Shown here: positions 1 to 8,629 of the stretch, in pieces
Numbering within the stretch: position 1 is the first letter of the stretch
How the letters are laid out: every line of letters begins with the position of its first letter
Source of the DNA: an uncultured Paracoccaceae bacterium
Lineage (GTDB): Bacteria; Pseudomonadota; Alphaproteobacteria; Rhodobacterales; Rhodobacteraceae
Assembly: GCA_947496605.1 (NCBI GenBank)
Contig: CANMDF010000006.1
Span: 1-59,036, forward strand
Length of the DNA stretch: 59,036 nt
Reading direction: 5' to 3'
The notes under the pieces: model-generated
Databases searched by the model: none
What the model was told of the DNA's origin: nothing
What the model saw: only the letters and a program-made list of their open reading frames with translations
Made by a program: the position numbers and the translations under genes

Positions 1-77
1 ATAATCAATCTTATGTTAAATATGTCTGACTGATAAGGTTAGTAGGTGTCCCACCAATCACCATCTCTAGCCAGCAT
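1..77. repeat. 77-bp terminal direct repeat, left copy (circle closure)
   Basis: Bases 1-77 are identical to bases 58960-59036. An exact overlap at both ends of an assembled sequence is what a circular molecule gives when it is written out linearly, and 77 is a common assembly k-mer length. I infer a circular replicon of 58,959 bp. The stop codon of the XRE repressor gene (58961-58963) lies in the right copy, equivalent to bases 2-4 here. Confidence 0.95.
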
Positions 78-100
78 TCAATTGATTAACGCAAATTGCC

Positions 101-745
101 CTATGCCCCCTGCGCAGATTCCTTCTGCCTGATGCGCTTGCGCGTGGCGTTTGACCAAAGCCGATATGCTTCTAGCAAACCCAGCGGCAAGAAATGAACA
201 AGCGCCGGACCGATCCCACCCCAGTCGTGTAGCGCGGCCCAATGGACAAGCGTCAGAACCGCAGCCGCATAGACAAAGCGTTGGAGGGTTTTCCATCGCG
301 GCCCCATTGAGCGCACCCAACCGTCGGTAGACGTAACTGCCAGGGGAACGAATATCAGGAACGCAAGCCAGCCAGTCCAGATATAGAGCTTTGCGACCTC
401 ACCACCGGTAAAGGCAACTGCCCCCTCATCCACCAGATAAAGAATAGTGTGCAAAAGCGCATAACCGAATGCCGCAACGCCGAGGTAGCGTCGCCGTTTC
501 ATCAGCCACCGCGGACCACGCCACCCCTTCAGCCACATCGTCAGTGGTGTGATCATCATCGCAAAGATCATGAAGCGCGCGGCAAATTCACCGGTCGGGT
601 GGAGCAAGCCGTGGATCACTTCGGGATCGCCGGACGCCAGACTGGCGAGCATCGGAATGGCAGGAATGCTCAGCAATAGCCAAAACGTATATGGGTGATC
701 CCAAATCTTCTTGATCGTGAGCATTGTCCAAGTCCTTGTTGTCAT
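101..745 (-). CDS. MsrQ/YedZ-like heme-binding membrane protein (ferric reductase-like transmembrane domain)
   Basis: A 214-residue protein with about six hydrophobic segments. The stretch GPRWKTLQRFVYAAAVLTLVHW matches in style the region of MsrQ/YedZ proteins with a heme-ligand His in a helix. MsrQ passes electrons from the quinone pool or flavin to the periplasmic methionine-sulfoxide reductase MsrP; no msrP is present here, so it may serve a chromosomal partner or a different acceptor. A second in-frame ATG at 724, preceded by AAGGA at 8-base spacing, is a better-supported start and would give 207 residues. It stands alone, downstream of the XRE gene across the circle junction and in the opposite direction. 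Family call is good; exact role is uncertain. Confidence 0.75.
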   Translation of the reverse strand: MTTRTWTMLTIKKIWDHPYTFWLLLSIPAIPMLASLASGDPEVIHGLLHPTGEFAARFMIFAMMITPLTMWLKGWRGPRWLMKRRRYLGVAAFGYALLHTILYLVDEGAVAFTGGEVAKLYIWTGWLAFLIFVPLAVTSTDGWVRSMGPRWKTLQRFVYAAAVLTLVHWAALHDWGGIGPALVHFLPLGLLEAYRLWSNATRKRIRQKESAQGA

Positions 746-835
746 GACGATGTTCTACGTTAAACGCTCGGGGGTTTCGCTTCCGTCGCAGTTAATTGCA
801 GTTCGCGCAATTCAGACGCCACACAGGTTTCCGGC

Positions 836-985
836 ATGCATCATGCATTGGTCCATGAACAAGACGGATCAGGTGCCGCCTGGGCACTAGAGTGGATGAT
901 CTTGCCACAAATGGCGCTTGCAACGGGGCGTAGTCTTCAGGCGGCAATTCAAACCTGTCATGCGATCAACCGGCTTGGGTCATAG
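836..985 (+). CDS. possible 49-residue small protein, unknown
   Basis: A short reading frame starting ATG at 836, with AGG eight bases upstream, and ending TAG at 983-985, so it overlaps the stop of the converging LysR gene. The product (MHHALVHEQDGSGAAWALEW at its start) has a plausible protein-like composition, but I do not recognise a family. The frame stays open upstream of 836 without a clear start, so it could also be the tail of a decayed gene. Otherwise the 746-979 gap shows nothing I can name. Confidence 0.25.
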   Translation: MHHALVHEQDGSGAAWALEWMILPQMALATGRSLQAAIQTCHAINRLGS

Positions 986-1885
986 TGCTTTATCTGCATC
1001 CATGACCTCATCCAACGCCAAAAGGTGCTCTATGAACCGGCGGGTTAGTTGCTTTTGGGGGCCCGTATCAGGCCACACGGCATAGATACCCATTAAAGGG
1101 AGCGACCATTCCGGCAGCACTTGTACCAGTTGCCCGGACGCCAGCTCCTCGGCGATCTCGCTGGTGGGCAGATGTTGAATGCCCAGTCCAGACACCACTG
1201 CAGAAATTGCCGCAGAGATTGTATCAACCTCGATGCGTATGTTTTGCGGTTCAAAGGTGACCTGTTGATTACCCCCAAGCACAGTCATGCTGTCGGGCAA
1301 GATGGAGATACCAACAAAGTCGCAGGCTTTGAGATCGTCAATCGTCAGCACAGGTTCGCGCGTCGCAAGGTATGCTGGCGATGCCACCAGCATTCTTTCG
1401 AAATCTGCGATCCGACGGCATTTCAGACTGCTGTCACTCAGCTCGCCCAAGCGAATGGCGATGTCAAAACGGTCTCTTACCATATCAACTTGACGGTCGC
1501 TGTTGCTGACGGAAAGCGACACCAAAGGATAGCGTTTCGCAAAGGTCCAGACAGCTTGTCGTAGATTGGTTCGGTCAACAAAAGCAGGCATCGTTATGCG
1601 CAATGAACCCGCAGGCTGCCCTGTCTGTTCTGTTAAGGCGTCCAACGCCTCATCACCGGCAAGAACCATTCGCCGCGATGCATCAAGGATCGCTTGTCCC
1701 TCAGACGTCAGCGACAGGCGACGTGACGTGCGAAACAAGAGCGAGACGCCCAGTTTTGCCTCCAGCTTAGAAATGTGATGGCTGACGACAGAGGTCGATA
1801 GCTTCAGCCGTCGCCCCGCAAGGCTAAAACTGCCTGCATCAGCGACTGCTACAAAGATGGCAAGGGCGCGGTAGTCCTGAATCAT
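980..1885 (-). CDS. LysR-family transcriptional regulator
   Basis: 301 residues from the ATG at 1885. The N-terminal winged helix-turn-helix (about residues 5-65, with FVAVADAGSFSLAGRRLKLS then SHHISKLEAKLGVSLLFRTS) is followed by a type 2 periplasmic-binding-like effector domain. A longer frame to 1975 exists, but the family starts just before the DYRALAIFVAV helix, so I chose 1885. It is divergent from the metallo-beta-lactamase-fold gene at 2030, and LysR genes usually control the divergent neighbour; I infer that it governs the 2030-7345 operon. The C-terminus (WPDTGPQKQLTRRFIEHLL) is typical of the CrgA/DsdC-like LysR group. Confidence 0.93.
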   Translation of the reverse strand: MIQDYRALAIFVAVADAGSFSLAGRRLKLSTSVVSHHISKLEAKLGVSLLFRTSRRLSLTSEGQAILDASRRMVLAGDEALDALTEQTGQPAGSLRITMPAFVDRTNLRQAVWTFAKRYPLVSLSVSNSDRQVDMVRDRFDIAIRLGELSDSSLKCRRIADFERMLVASPAYLATREPVLTIDDLKACDFVGISILPDSMTVLGGNQQVTFEPQNIRIEVDTISAAISAVVSGLGIQHLPTSEIAEELASGQLVQVLPEWSLPLMGIYAVWPDTGPQKQLTRRFIEHLLALDEVMDADKAL

Positions 1886-1924
1886 CGTTTCAATTTTTCG
1901 AAAGCTGCGTTCTACGGAATGTCG

Positions 1925-1982
1925 ATAATCCAAATGGTTATTGTTGTCTACGGTGCACCGAGTGGACGCGGTCAAAGACCGC
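1925..1982. promoter_or_regulatory. dyad-rich divergent control region between LysR gene and redox operon
   Basis: Three symmetric elements lie in the gap: an imperfect dyad with ATAA...TTAT arms at 1925-1941, a perfect 10-bp palindrome CGGTGCACCG at 1951-1960, and a perfect inverted repeat GCGGTC-AAA-GACCGC at 1968-1982. One or more may be the LysR binding site; the last could also form a leader hairpin in the mRNA starting toward 2030. Assignment is inference. Confidence 0.4.
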
Positions 1983-2029
1983 TATCGCCGAATTTGCCAA
2001 TCACTCAGTAATGAATAGGGAATGAAATC

Positions 2030-2932
2030 ATGTCAGACAAAAAGTCCGAAACGCTTGCTATCTCGCGGCGCAACCTGCTGAAAGGCACGGCCCTGACCGT
2101 CGGCGCTGCCACGTTGCTGCGCACAGCACTTACCCCCACACAAGCGACTGCCCAAGACGGTGATTTTCCGCCCGGCACACTACACAGCTTTGCAAAAGGT
2201 GGCGTCACCTTCCATACTTATGTTTCCCCTGCCCCGGCGGTTTCAGTGACGTCACATATCGTGGAATTCGATGATCAGCTTCTCTTGGTCGATGCGACAA
2301 TGCTGCCACCGACCGCCATGGAAGTCGCAGGCACGATCGCAGCGACCGGCAAGCCAGTTGGCATGGCCGTCATCAGCCATGAACACCCTGACCACTGGGG
2401 CGGTGCTTCCTTCTTTGAGGGCGTCACATTCTCGACCCTGCCTGAAATCCGCGAGGGCCTGCGTGCCGAAGCAACAGGTGGTGACTGGCCAGAGCCGACG
2501 AACGTGCTGAACGGCAATGACGTCACTCCCGGCATGACTGAAATGTCAGGTGTGCCGGTCGAATTCCGTCACTACACTGATACCGAAGCGCCCCACATGC
2601 TCGTAACAGTCTTCCCTGACCAGCAAGTCGCGATTGTGCAGGATCTGGTTTATAATGGGGTCTACTTTGCGCCGGGCGTTGATCGGGCGAATTGGATCGC
2701 CACACTCGAAGGCCTGCGCGATGATCCCGCATGCGAGACACTTTTGGTTGGACACGGTATGCCGACATCGCGCGGCGATCTGGACACGGCCATTGCCTAC
2801 ATCAAAGTGCTTGATGACGTCATGAACACGGCTGCTGATCCTGATGCCGCTGCTGCGGAACTCAAGGCTGCTTTCCCAGGTTATGGCGGGGACTTCCTTC
2901 TGGGCCTCATCGGCGAATACTGGACACGTTGA
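2030..2932 (+). CDS. Tat-exported metallo-beta-lactamase-fold hydrolase
   Basis: 300 residues. The N-terminus carries a twin-arginine signal (SRRNLLKG, then a hydrophobic stretch ending near ATAQD, about residue 42), so the protein is exported folded to the periplasm. The MBL metal motif HEHPDHWGG is at about residues 116-124, with a later GHGMP motif near residue 242 and an internal Asp in IVQDLVYNG. This is the glyoxalase II-like superfamily, which hydrolyses thioesters, lactones, lactams or sulfate esters, or acts on reactive oxygen or sulfur species; the substrate cannot be read from sequence. It is first in the operon divergent from the LysR gene, 123 bases ahead of the CDGSH fusion gene, with a hairpin in between. 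Confidence 0.85.
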   Translation: MSDKKSETLAISRRNLLKGTALTVGAATLLRTALTPTQATAQDGDFPPGTLHSFAKGGVTFHTYVSPAPAVSVTSHIVEFDDQLLLVDATMLPPTAMEVAGTIAATGKPVGMAVISHEHPDHWGGASFFEGVTFSTLPEIREGLRAEATGGDWPEPTNVLNGNDVTPGMTEMSGVPVEFRHYTDTEAPHMLVTVFPDQQVAIVQDLVYNGVYFAPGVDRANWIATLEGLRDDPACETLLVGHGMPTSRGDLDTAIAYIKVLDDVMNTAADPDAAAAELKAAFPGYGGDFLLGLIGEYWTR

Positions 2933-2942
2933 ACAAGAAATC

Positions 2943-2968
2943 AGGGCTGCGCATAAATGCGTAGCCCT
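2943..2968 (+). terminator. intra-operon hairpin, possible partial terminator
   Basis: Inverted repeat with arms AGGGCT.CGCA and TGCG.AGCCCT around a short AT loop, just after the MBL gene stop. Only a weak T-run follows (ATCTTTG), so it may attenuate rather than end transcription into the CDGSH gene. Confidence 0.4.
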
Positions 2969-3055
2969 ATCTTTGTGATGCCGAGTAGTCCTTAATAAAA
3001 AGAGAAATCTGCGCGTTTCGCAGACGAGAAACGAAGACAAACGAGAGGATGCCTG

Positions 3056-4588
3056 ATGTCAGCCAATGAAGTACCGCTTATTGCCGCAAAATCGCCAGCG
3101 ATGGCAGAATTAGAGGCCGGAAAAGACTATTTCTGGTGTGCGTGCGGGCGATCAAAGAGCCAACCCTTCTGTGATGGATCACATGCAGGCACCGGGCTTA
3201 CTCCGGTCAAGTTCACGGCATCCGAAACTGGCAAGGCTGCCCTGTGTCAATGTAAAGGCACGGCCAACCAGCCCTTTTGTGATGGCACACACGCCCAATT
3301 GGGCGAAAGCGCGGTTGGCGATCCTGCGCCAGAGCCGCAATCCGATGTGCCCACCGCAAAGGCGACGCCGGAAGAACCCACAGTCGCTCACATTCATGGC
3401 CTGGCCCGCGACGGGCTTAGTAAACTGGGTCATCACGGTGAGATGGGCGCAATGGGTGTGCCGCGTAAGGACTTGCCGCATTGGGATGACATCCAGATAC
3501 TTGCCGCACAAATGGCACGGCAACCTTTGCTGGATGATGCCAATGTTGGCACAGATGTGGTGATCGGGCCGCGTGCCGAAAAGCCGTTGCAACTGGATAT
3601 CCCTTTATTTGTCTCAGACATGAGCTTTGGCGCGTTGTCTCTTGAGGCGAAAACCGCATTGGCGCGGGGTGCAGAAATGGCTGGAACAGGTATCTGTTCT
3701 GGCGAAGGCGGGATGCTGGAAGAGGAACATGCCGAAAACACCCGTTATTTCTATGAACTGGCGTCTGCTAAATTTGGTTGGGATCTGGCAAAGGTCGCGG
3801 GCGTTCAGGCGTTCCACTTCAAAGGCGGGCAAGGTGCCAAGACAGGCACGGGCGGCCATCTGCCCGGAGATAAGGTGGATGCCAAGATTGCGGAAGTGCG
3901 CGGTTTGAACGTCGGCGAAACCGCGATATCACCGGCCAAATTCCCTGACCTGCACACACCCGCCGATTTTCGCAAGCTTGCTGATCAGGTCCGTGAACGC
4001 TCCGGCGGTATCCCGATTGGCTTTAAATTGTCAGCCAACCACATCGAAGAAGATATTGATTTCGCGCTTGAGGCCAGTGCCGACTATATCATCCTCGACG
4101 GTCGTGGCGGTGGCACTGGTGCAGCGCCTTTGATCTTCCGAAACAACATATCGGTCCCGACCATCGCGGCCTTGGGACGTGCGCGCAAACACCTTGATGC
4201 CAAGACAGGCCGTGAGGTCACGCTGGTGATCACCGGTGGTCTGCGCGTCGCCGAGGACTTTGTCAAAGCGATGGCGCTAGGTGCGGATGCGGTTGCAGTG
4301 TCGAACTCTGCAATGCAGGCCGTCGGGTGTATTGCGGCGCGTATGTGCAATTCGAACAACTGCCCAGTTGGGGTTGCCACGCAAAAACCTGAATTGCGCA
4401 AGCGTCTGGACGTGCAGGTTGGGGCTGAAAAGCTGAACCGTTACTTTGGGGCGTCGGTTGAACTGATGCAGCTGCTGGCGCGCGCCTGTGGTCATGATCA
4501 TGTGTCCAAATTTGCGCATTCTGATCTGACAACCTGGAAAAAAGACATGGCGGACATTTCTGGCGTGCGTTTTGGGGGCGCAGGATGA
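3056..4588 (+). CDS. fusion of two CDGSH iron-sulfur domains with FMN-binding glutamate synthase domain
   Basis: 510 residues. Two CDGSH-type [2Fe-2S] sites lie at the N-terminus: C28/C30/C39/H43 ([16 protein letters not shown]) and C64/C66/C75/H79 ([16 protein letters not shown]). After a Pro/Ala-rich linker to about residue 115, residues about 130-490 are the FMN-binding barrel of the glutamate synthase large subunit (GltB domain 2), including the [3Fe-4S] cysteines around residues 424-436 ([14 protein letters not shown]). The glutaminase domain of true GltB is absent, so it cannot use glutamine in the usual way; stand-alone proteins of this family are poorly characterised flavin oxidoreductases. 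Its stop overlaps the start of the next gene in ATGA, so the two are probably translated together. I infer a multicentre electron-transfer oxidoreductase working with the Rieske/ThDP protein. Confidence 0.88.
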   Translation: MSANEVPLIAAKSPAMAELEAGKDYFWCACGRSKSQPFCDGSHAGTGLTPVKFTASETGKAALCQCKGTANQPFCDGTHAQLGESAVGDPAPEPQSDVPTAKATPEEPTVAHIHGLARDGLSKLGHHGEMGAMGVPRKDLPHWDDIQILAAQMARQPLLDDANVGTDVVIGPRAEKPLQLDIPLFVSDMSFGALSLEAKTALARGAEMAGTGICSGEGGMLEEEHAENTRYFYELASAKFGWDLAKVAGVQAFHFKGGQGAKTGTGGHLPGDKVDAKIAEVRGLNVGETAISPAKFPDLHTPADFRKLADQVRERSGGIPIGFKLSANHIEEDIDFALEASADYIILDGRGGGTGAAPLIFRNNISVPTIAALGRARKHLDAKTGREVTLVITGGLRVAEDFVKAMALGADAVAVSNSAMQAVGCIAARMCNSNNCPVGVATQKPELRKRLDVQVGAEKLNRYFGASVELMQLLARACGHDHVSKFAHSDLTTWKKDMADISGVRFGGAG

Positions 4589-6552
4589 GCGGTCTGGACT
4601 GGATTAACGTTGGACCTGCCGACTTACCCGAAGGCCGGGTCAAAACGGTTTCGGCCCGCGATCACTTTATTTGTGTGTCACACTTTGACGGCCAATGGGC
4701 GGCAATGGACAACCATTGCCCACATCAGGGTGGTCCTTTGGGTGAAGGCGCGATTGAAAAGGGCGTCGATGGAAAATGCTGGATCAGGTGCCCTTGGCAT
4801 GGCTGGGACTTTGACCCGCTCACAGGGCAGCCCCCTGGCGGCCATGACGATATGGGGCAAAAAATCTACCCCATCGAAGAACGTGATGGCGAACTGTTTA
4901 TCGGCCTAGAAGCGGAACCAACCCATGAGCGGACCATGACAGATGTCGTGGCTGAAACACTTGTCAATTGGGGCGTGAAACATGTGTTTGGCATGGTCGG
5001 GCACTCGAACCTTGGGTTGGCTGATGCCATCAGACGACGTGTCGCGGATGGTGAAATGCGCTATATCGGCATCCGGCACGAAGGTGCCGCTGCCTTTGCG
5101 GCCTCTGCCTATGGCAAGCTGACGGGTAAGCCCGCGGCCTGCCTTGCGATCGCAGGACCGGGTGCAACCAACCTCTTGACGGGTATGTGGGACGCCAAAG
5201 TTGATCGTTCACCTGTTCTGGCTTTGACCGGACAGGTGCAAACCCAAGTGATGGGTCCGGGTGCGTTTCAGGACATTGATCTGAAATCGGCGTTTCAGGC
5301 GGTCTCGCGGTTTTCCCAACCGCTCTTGCCCAGCTCTAAACCAGCGGAACTTGCCTCACTCGCTTGCAAAACCGCCCTGATCGAGCGTGACGTGGCACAT
5401 CTGATCTTTCCGGATGATGTACAAACATTGCCAAGCACCGCACCTGCGGGGGGGCCTGAGGGCCGCGTGTCTGGTCCGGTTGTGAAACCACATAATGACG
5501 ACGTTGGTGCCGCACTCAAGATGATCAACGCCGCAAAGCGGCCACTTATCATCATTGGTCATGGCGCATGGGACGCGCGCGACCAGATCATTGCGTTGGC
5601 AGAACAAATCGGCGCACCTGTGGTCACAACCTTCAAAGGCAAAGGGCTGATCCCAGACAGCCACCCAAATGCGGGCGGCGTACTGGGTCGCTCTGGCACA
5701 CCGATTGCAAGCTGGTTCATGAATGAAAGTGACTTGCAGCTTGTGCTGGGGGCCTCTTTTTCAAACCACACTGGCATCAATCCCGGCAAGCCAACAATCC
5801 AGGTTGATTTTGAGCGGATGCAATTGGGCAAATTCCATCCCGTCACACTGCCCGTCTGGGGTGAGATCGGCGCATTTTGCGACTTGGTCGGGCGGCAAGC
5901 TGTGCGCAACGCAAAGGCAGCGAACCAAATCAGCGAACTGGCTGAACGCTGGAAAATGTGGCGTGCAGAAAAAACGTCCCGCCTTGCAGAAGAAGGTACA
6001 AACGGCGTGCACTCTGCTGCGGTGTTTGCGGCACTGTCGCGCGTCGCACCTGATGACGCGATCATCGCGGTAGATGTGGGGAACAACACCTATTCTTTCG
6101 GGCGCTATTTCGAAACCAAAGGGCAGCGCGTATTGATGTCGGGCTATCTGGGATCCATCGGATTTGGCTTTCCTGCAGGCATGGGTGCATGGGCGGCAAC
6201 GCAGGACTTTGAACACTTGCGCGGGCGGAAAATCATCTCAATCTCAGGCGACGGCGGCTTCGGCCAATACGCGATGGAGATGACGACAGCCGTCAAATAC
6301 GGCATGGACTTGACCCACGTGCTTTTGCACAACGACGAGCTGGGCAAGATTTCCAAGGAACAACGCTCTGGCGAATGGCCTGTGTGGGAAACCAATCTGG
6401 TCAATCCATCGTTCGCGGCGTTTGCGAAGATCTGCGGTGCTTACGGCGCGAAAGTATCCAAAGGAATGGAGGTCGAGGCCGCGTTGGCAAAAGCGCTTGC
6501 TGTCGAAGGCCCTGCCCTCGTTGAAATCATGACCGACGCCGAACTTATCTAA
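4585..6552 (+). CDS. fusion of Rieske [2Fe-2S] domain with thiamine-diphosphate-dependent enzyme (pyruvate oxidase/acetolactate synthase type)
   Basis: 655 residues. Residues 1-110 are a Rieske ferredoxin domain with cluster ligands C45/H47 (CPHQGG) and C69/H72 (CPWHGW). Residues about 118-655 are a three-domain ThDP enzyme: PYR domain with the activating Glu at 166 (RHEGAAAF), a central domain, and PP domain with the GDG-X25-N cofactor motif (G555-D556-G557 to N583). The closest enzyme types are pyruvate oxidase, acetolactate synthase and sulfoacetaldehyde acetyltransferase; all decarboxylate or cleave 2-keto acids. A Rieske centre on the same chain suggests that electrons from the ThDP-bound intermediate are passed to a carrier rather than to oxygen. 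Start overlaps the previous gene by ATGA. The substrate is unknown. Confidence 0.88.
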   Translation: MSGLDWINVGPADLPEGRVKTVSARDHFICVSHFDGQWAAMDNHCPHQGGPLGEGAIEKGVDGKCWIRCPWHGWDFDPLTGQPPGGHDDMGQKIYPIEERDGELFIGLEAEPTHERTMTDVVAETLVNWGVKHVFGMVGHSNLGLADAIRRRVADGEMRYIGIRHEGAAAFAASAYGKLTGKPAACLAIAGPGATNLLTGMWDAKVDRSPVLALTGQVQTQVMGPGAFQDIDLKSAFQAVSRFSQPLLPSSKPAELASLACKTALIERDVAHLIFPDDVQTLPSTAPAGGPEGRVSGPVVKPHNDDVGAALKMINAAKRPLIIIGHGAWDARDQIIALAEQIGAPVVTTFKGKGLIPDSHPNAGGVLGRSGTPIASWFMNESDLQLVLGASFSNHTGINPGKPTIQVDFERMQLGKFHPVTLPVWGEIGAFCDLVGRQAVRNAKAANQISELAERWKMWRAEKTSRLAEEGTNGVHSAAVFAALSRVAPDDAIIAVDVGNNTYSFGRYFETKGQRVLMSGYLGSIGFGFPAGMGAWAATQDFEHLRGRKIISISGDGGFGQYAMEMTTAVKYGMDLTHVLLHNDELGKISKEQRSGEWPVWETNLVNPSFAAFAKICGAYGAKVSKGMEVEAALAKALAVEGPALVEIMTDAELI

Positions 6553-6577
6553 CTCTTCACCAAGCAAAGGATATCTC

Positions 6578-7345
6578 ATGGGACAAGGCCTTGAAAACGT
6601 ACGCCGGATCTATCTTGAAGGCATTGCAGGCGGAAACGCACGAGAAGCAGTCATGAAATACACTGGTCACCGCTACACCCAGCATTCAACAGGTGTTGGT
6701 GACGGAGCCGAGGGTTTCCTTGCGTTCTTTGAGCCCTTTGTAGAACGCAACCCAAAGCGAGAGATCGAGATCAAACGCATTTTTGAGGATGGTCGCTGGG
6801 TCTTTTGCAGTGCCTACCAGTCACTTAACGATGGCGCGGCGCAATGGGTCACGATGGATATGTTCTATACTGATGCAGACGGGTTGATCCTTGAGCATTG
6901 GGATACGATTGCCGCTTATGTTGCCGATACCGCCGCAGGAACAGACATGGTCGGTGGCGCAACCAAACCCGATCCTTCGACTGATACCGAGGTGAGCAAG
7001 GCCGTTGTATTGGAATACACCAAGCAGGTGCGCCAAGAAGGCGATATCAGCAAGCTGGACCAGTTTGTCAGCGCCGATCTTGTGCAACACGCGGCCACCA
7101 TCAAAGCCGGGCCAGCGGGTTTGGCCGCATGGTTGGCATCAGATGATGCAGGTGCCTACGAGATGCTATTCAACATCATGGGGCAAGGCGATTTTGTCGT
7201 GACCTACAGCAAGCGTCACGCACACGGCAAAGACATCGCCGTATTCGACCTTTACCGCGTGGCGGATGGCAAGATCGTAGAGCATTGGATGAACGAAGAA
7301 GAAATCAGCCCACGTGAGGCGTGGGGTAACTCTGGCAAATTCTGA
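6578..7345 (+). CDS. double SnoaL-like (NTF2-fold) cytoplasmic protein
   Basis: 255 residues with two repeats of a SnoaL/NTF2-like fold, about 8-120 and 140-245. Each repeat has the pattern H-S/H-A...FYTDADGLILEHWD or FDLYRVADGKIVEHW. SnoaL-like proteins bind small hydrophobic molecules; some catalyse aldol condensation, isomerisation or hydrolysis. No signal peptide is seen, unlike its relative at 17464. It follows the Rieske/ThDP gene by 25 bases and is the last gene of the operon, ending at a convergent hairpin. A role handling the product or substrate of the two fusion enzymes is inferred. Confidence 0.85.
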   Translation: MGQGLENVRRIYLEGIAGGNAREAVMKYTGHRYTQHSTGVGDGAEGFLAFFEPFVERNPKREIEIKRIFEDGRWVFCSAYQSLNDGAAQWVTMDMFYTDADGLILEHWDTIAAYVADTAAGTDMVGGATKPDPSTDTEVSKAVVLEYTKQVRQEGDISKLDQFVSADLVQHAATIKAGPAGLAAWLASDDAGAYEMLFNIMGQGDFVVTYSKRHAHGKDIAVFDLYRVADGKIVEHWMNEEEISPREAWGNSGKF

Positions 7346-7355
7346 CTTGAAAGTA

Positions 7356-7382
7356 GCGCTCGCGTTCTAAGAATGCGAGCGC
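7356..7382. terminator. hairpin between convergent genes
   Basis: Inverted repeat GCGCTCGC...GCGAGCGC with AT-rich loop, lying between the stop of the SnoaL-like gene and overlapping the last codons of the converging sugar isomerase gene. It could stop transcription from both sides, but no long T-run follows. Confidence 0.5.
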
Positions 7383-8617
7383 CAACCTTGCGCCATTCTT
7401 GAGACCCGACCGGACAATGGGAAAAGGCAGGCTTGCAAAGCATGATAGATGTCAGGCTTGCCTGCAAAGATAGAACTTGTCGGTGCCCCATCTGCGTCTA
7501 TGGCAGGAAACCAGCCGCCATGTTCGTGGTCGATGAATGTCTGATCCGCAAAGCCCCAAAGCTTGCGATACCATGCTTCATCCGCTGGGTTTTCTTCAAG
7601 TAAGAGTAGCGTGGCAACTGCGTTGATCGCCTCTGTCACGGGCCACCAGAACCGCGATGCATCAGCAACACTGCCATCGAAATTCAGCGTGTAGGCAAAG
7701 CCCCCGTCGGGCAACCATGCATCTTCCAACGCCTGCCCGATAAGTTTGCGCCCACGATAGGGCGCATCAGTTGCGGGTCGCCCTGCCAAGTCCCAATGCT
7801 GCAACAAGAGCCGACCCAGCTCAAAGGAATGACCCGGTGTTGTCCCTGCTGGCCTGAACATGTGATTGCCCGCATAACCACGGTCGACAGACCAGTCTTG
7901 GTGATAATGCTCGGGCAATCGCCATGCCGCCTGGGGCGCCATTTGTCCGGTAAAGAAATCAAGAATGCGCTCTGCCCGCGTCAGGTAAAGTTCCCTGCCT
8001 GTTGCCTCGTAGGCAGCCAGCAAAGCCTCTACCCCGTGCATATTTGCATTCATGCCGCGGTAGCTGGAAAAAGGGGTCCAATCGCGGTTCCATTCATCGC
8101 TAAAAAGGCCTGCGTCGTCTTCCCAATAGTGTTGCACTAGCACTTGAGAGATATCATCAATCAGTGCATCCGCATCGGGATGTCCGGCCAGCTTTGCACT
8201 TGAGGCAGCAAGCAAAACAAAGACGTGCCCATAGGCCAGCTTGGTGCCGTCAGCGATGCCGTCGCCATCCAGCGACCAAACATAACCGCCATGCAGCCTG
8301 TCTTTGTGATGCCCCGTCAGATACGCCATGCCGTGATCGACAATCTGTTCCGCACCGGCGTGACACCGCAGAACACCCAAGGCATATGAATGGATCATGC
8401 GTGTCGTTGTGTGCAATTCCTGCACATCTGTTTGCAATGGCGTGCCATCATGATCAAGCAGCGCAAATCCCGGCGCCCCTTGCATGCTGGCATCAAAGAA
8501 AGACAACAGCGTTTCGCTTTGGGAACGCAGCCAGCTGCGGTGGGTATCGTCGTGCAACCACAAGCCCGAGGCGTTTACCGGGCCCGCAGCCGCGCGCGAT
8601 GTTTGCTGAGCTTTCAT
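7367..8617 (-). CDS. AGE-family sugar epimerase/isomerase (mannose isomerase-like)
   Basis: 416 residues, the usual length for the N-acylglucosamine 2-epimerase family with an (alpha/alpha)6 barrel. Recognisable active-site stretches are RGMNANMHGVEALLAAY, PGHSFELGRLLL and RFWWPVTEAI, carrying the Arg/His/Glu residues used for 1,2-proton transfer. Family members include mannose isomerase, cellobiose epimerase and the sulfoquinovose isomerase YihS. It is the last gene of the LacI-controlled operon, 12 bases after the ABC ATPase. Next to a glycosylglycerate hydrolase the most economical job is conversion of released mannose to fructose; this is inference. Confidence 0.85.
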   Translation of the reverse strand: MKAQQTSRAAAGPVNASGLWLHDDTHRSWLRSQSETLLSFFDASMQGAPGFALLDHDGTPLQTDVQELHTTTRMIHSYALGVLRCHAGAEQIVDHGMAYLTGHHKDRLHGGYVWSLDGDGIADGTKLAYGHVFVLLAASSAKLAGHPDADALIDDISQVLVQHYWEDDAGLFSDEWNRDWTPFSSYRGMNANMHGVEALLAAYEATGRELYLTRAERILDFFTGQMAPQAAWRLPEHYHQDWSVDRGYAGNHMFRPAGTTPGHSFELGRLLLQHWDLAGRPATDAPYRGRKLIGQALEDAWLPDGGFAYTLNFDGSVADASRFWWPVTEAINAVATLLLLEENPADEAWYRKLWGFADQTFIDHEHGGWFPAIDADGAPTSSIFAGKPDIYHALQACLFPLSGRVSRMAQGWRSHS

Positions 8618-8629
8618 TTGCCTTGCACC

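Noticed and set aside
1..77. Terminal repeat as att site or transposon end
   Set aside because: Exact match at both sequence ends with no gene of a mobile element is better explained by linear writing of a circle.
7367..8617. Sulfoquinovose isomerase (YihS) assignment
   Set aside because: No sulfoquinovosidase, sulfolactaldehyde or kinase/aldolase genes nearby; the glycosylglycerate hydrolase gives a better context.
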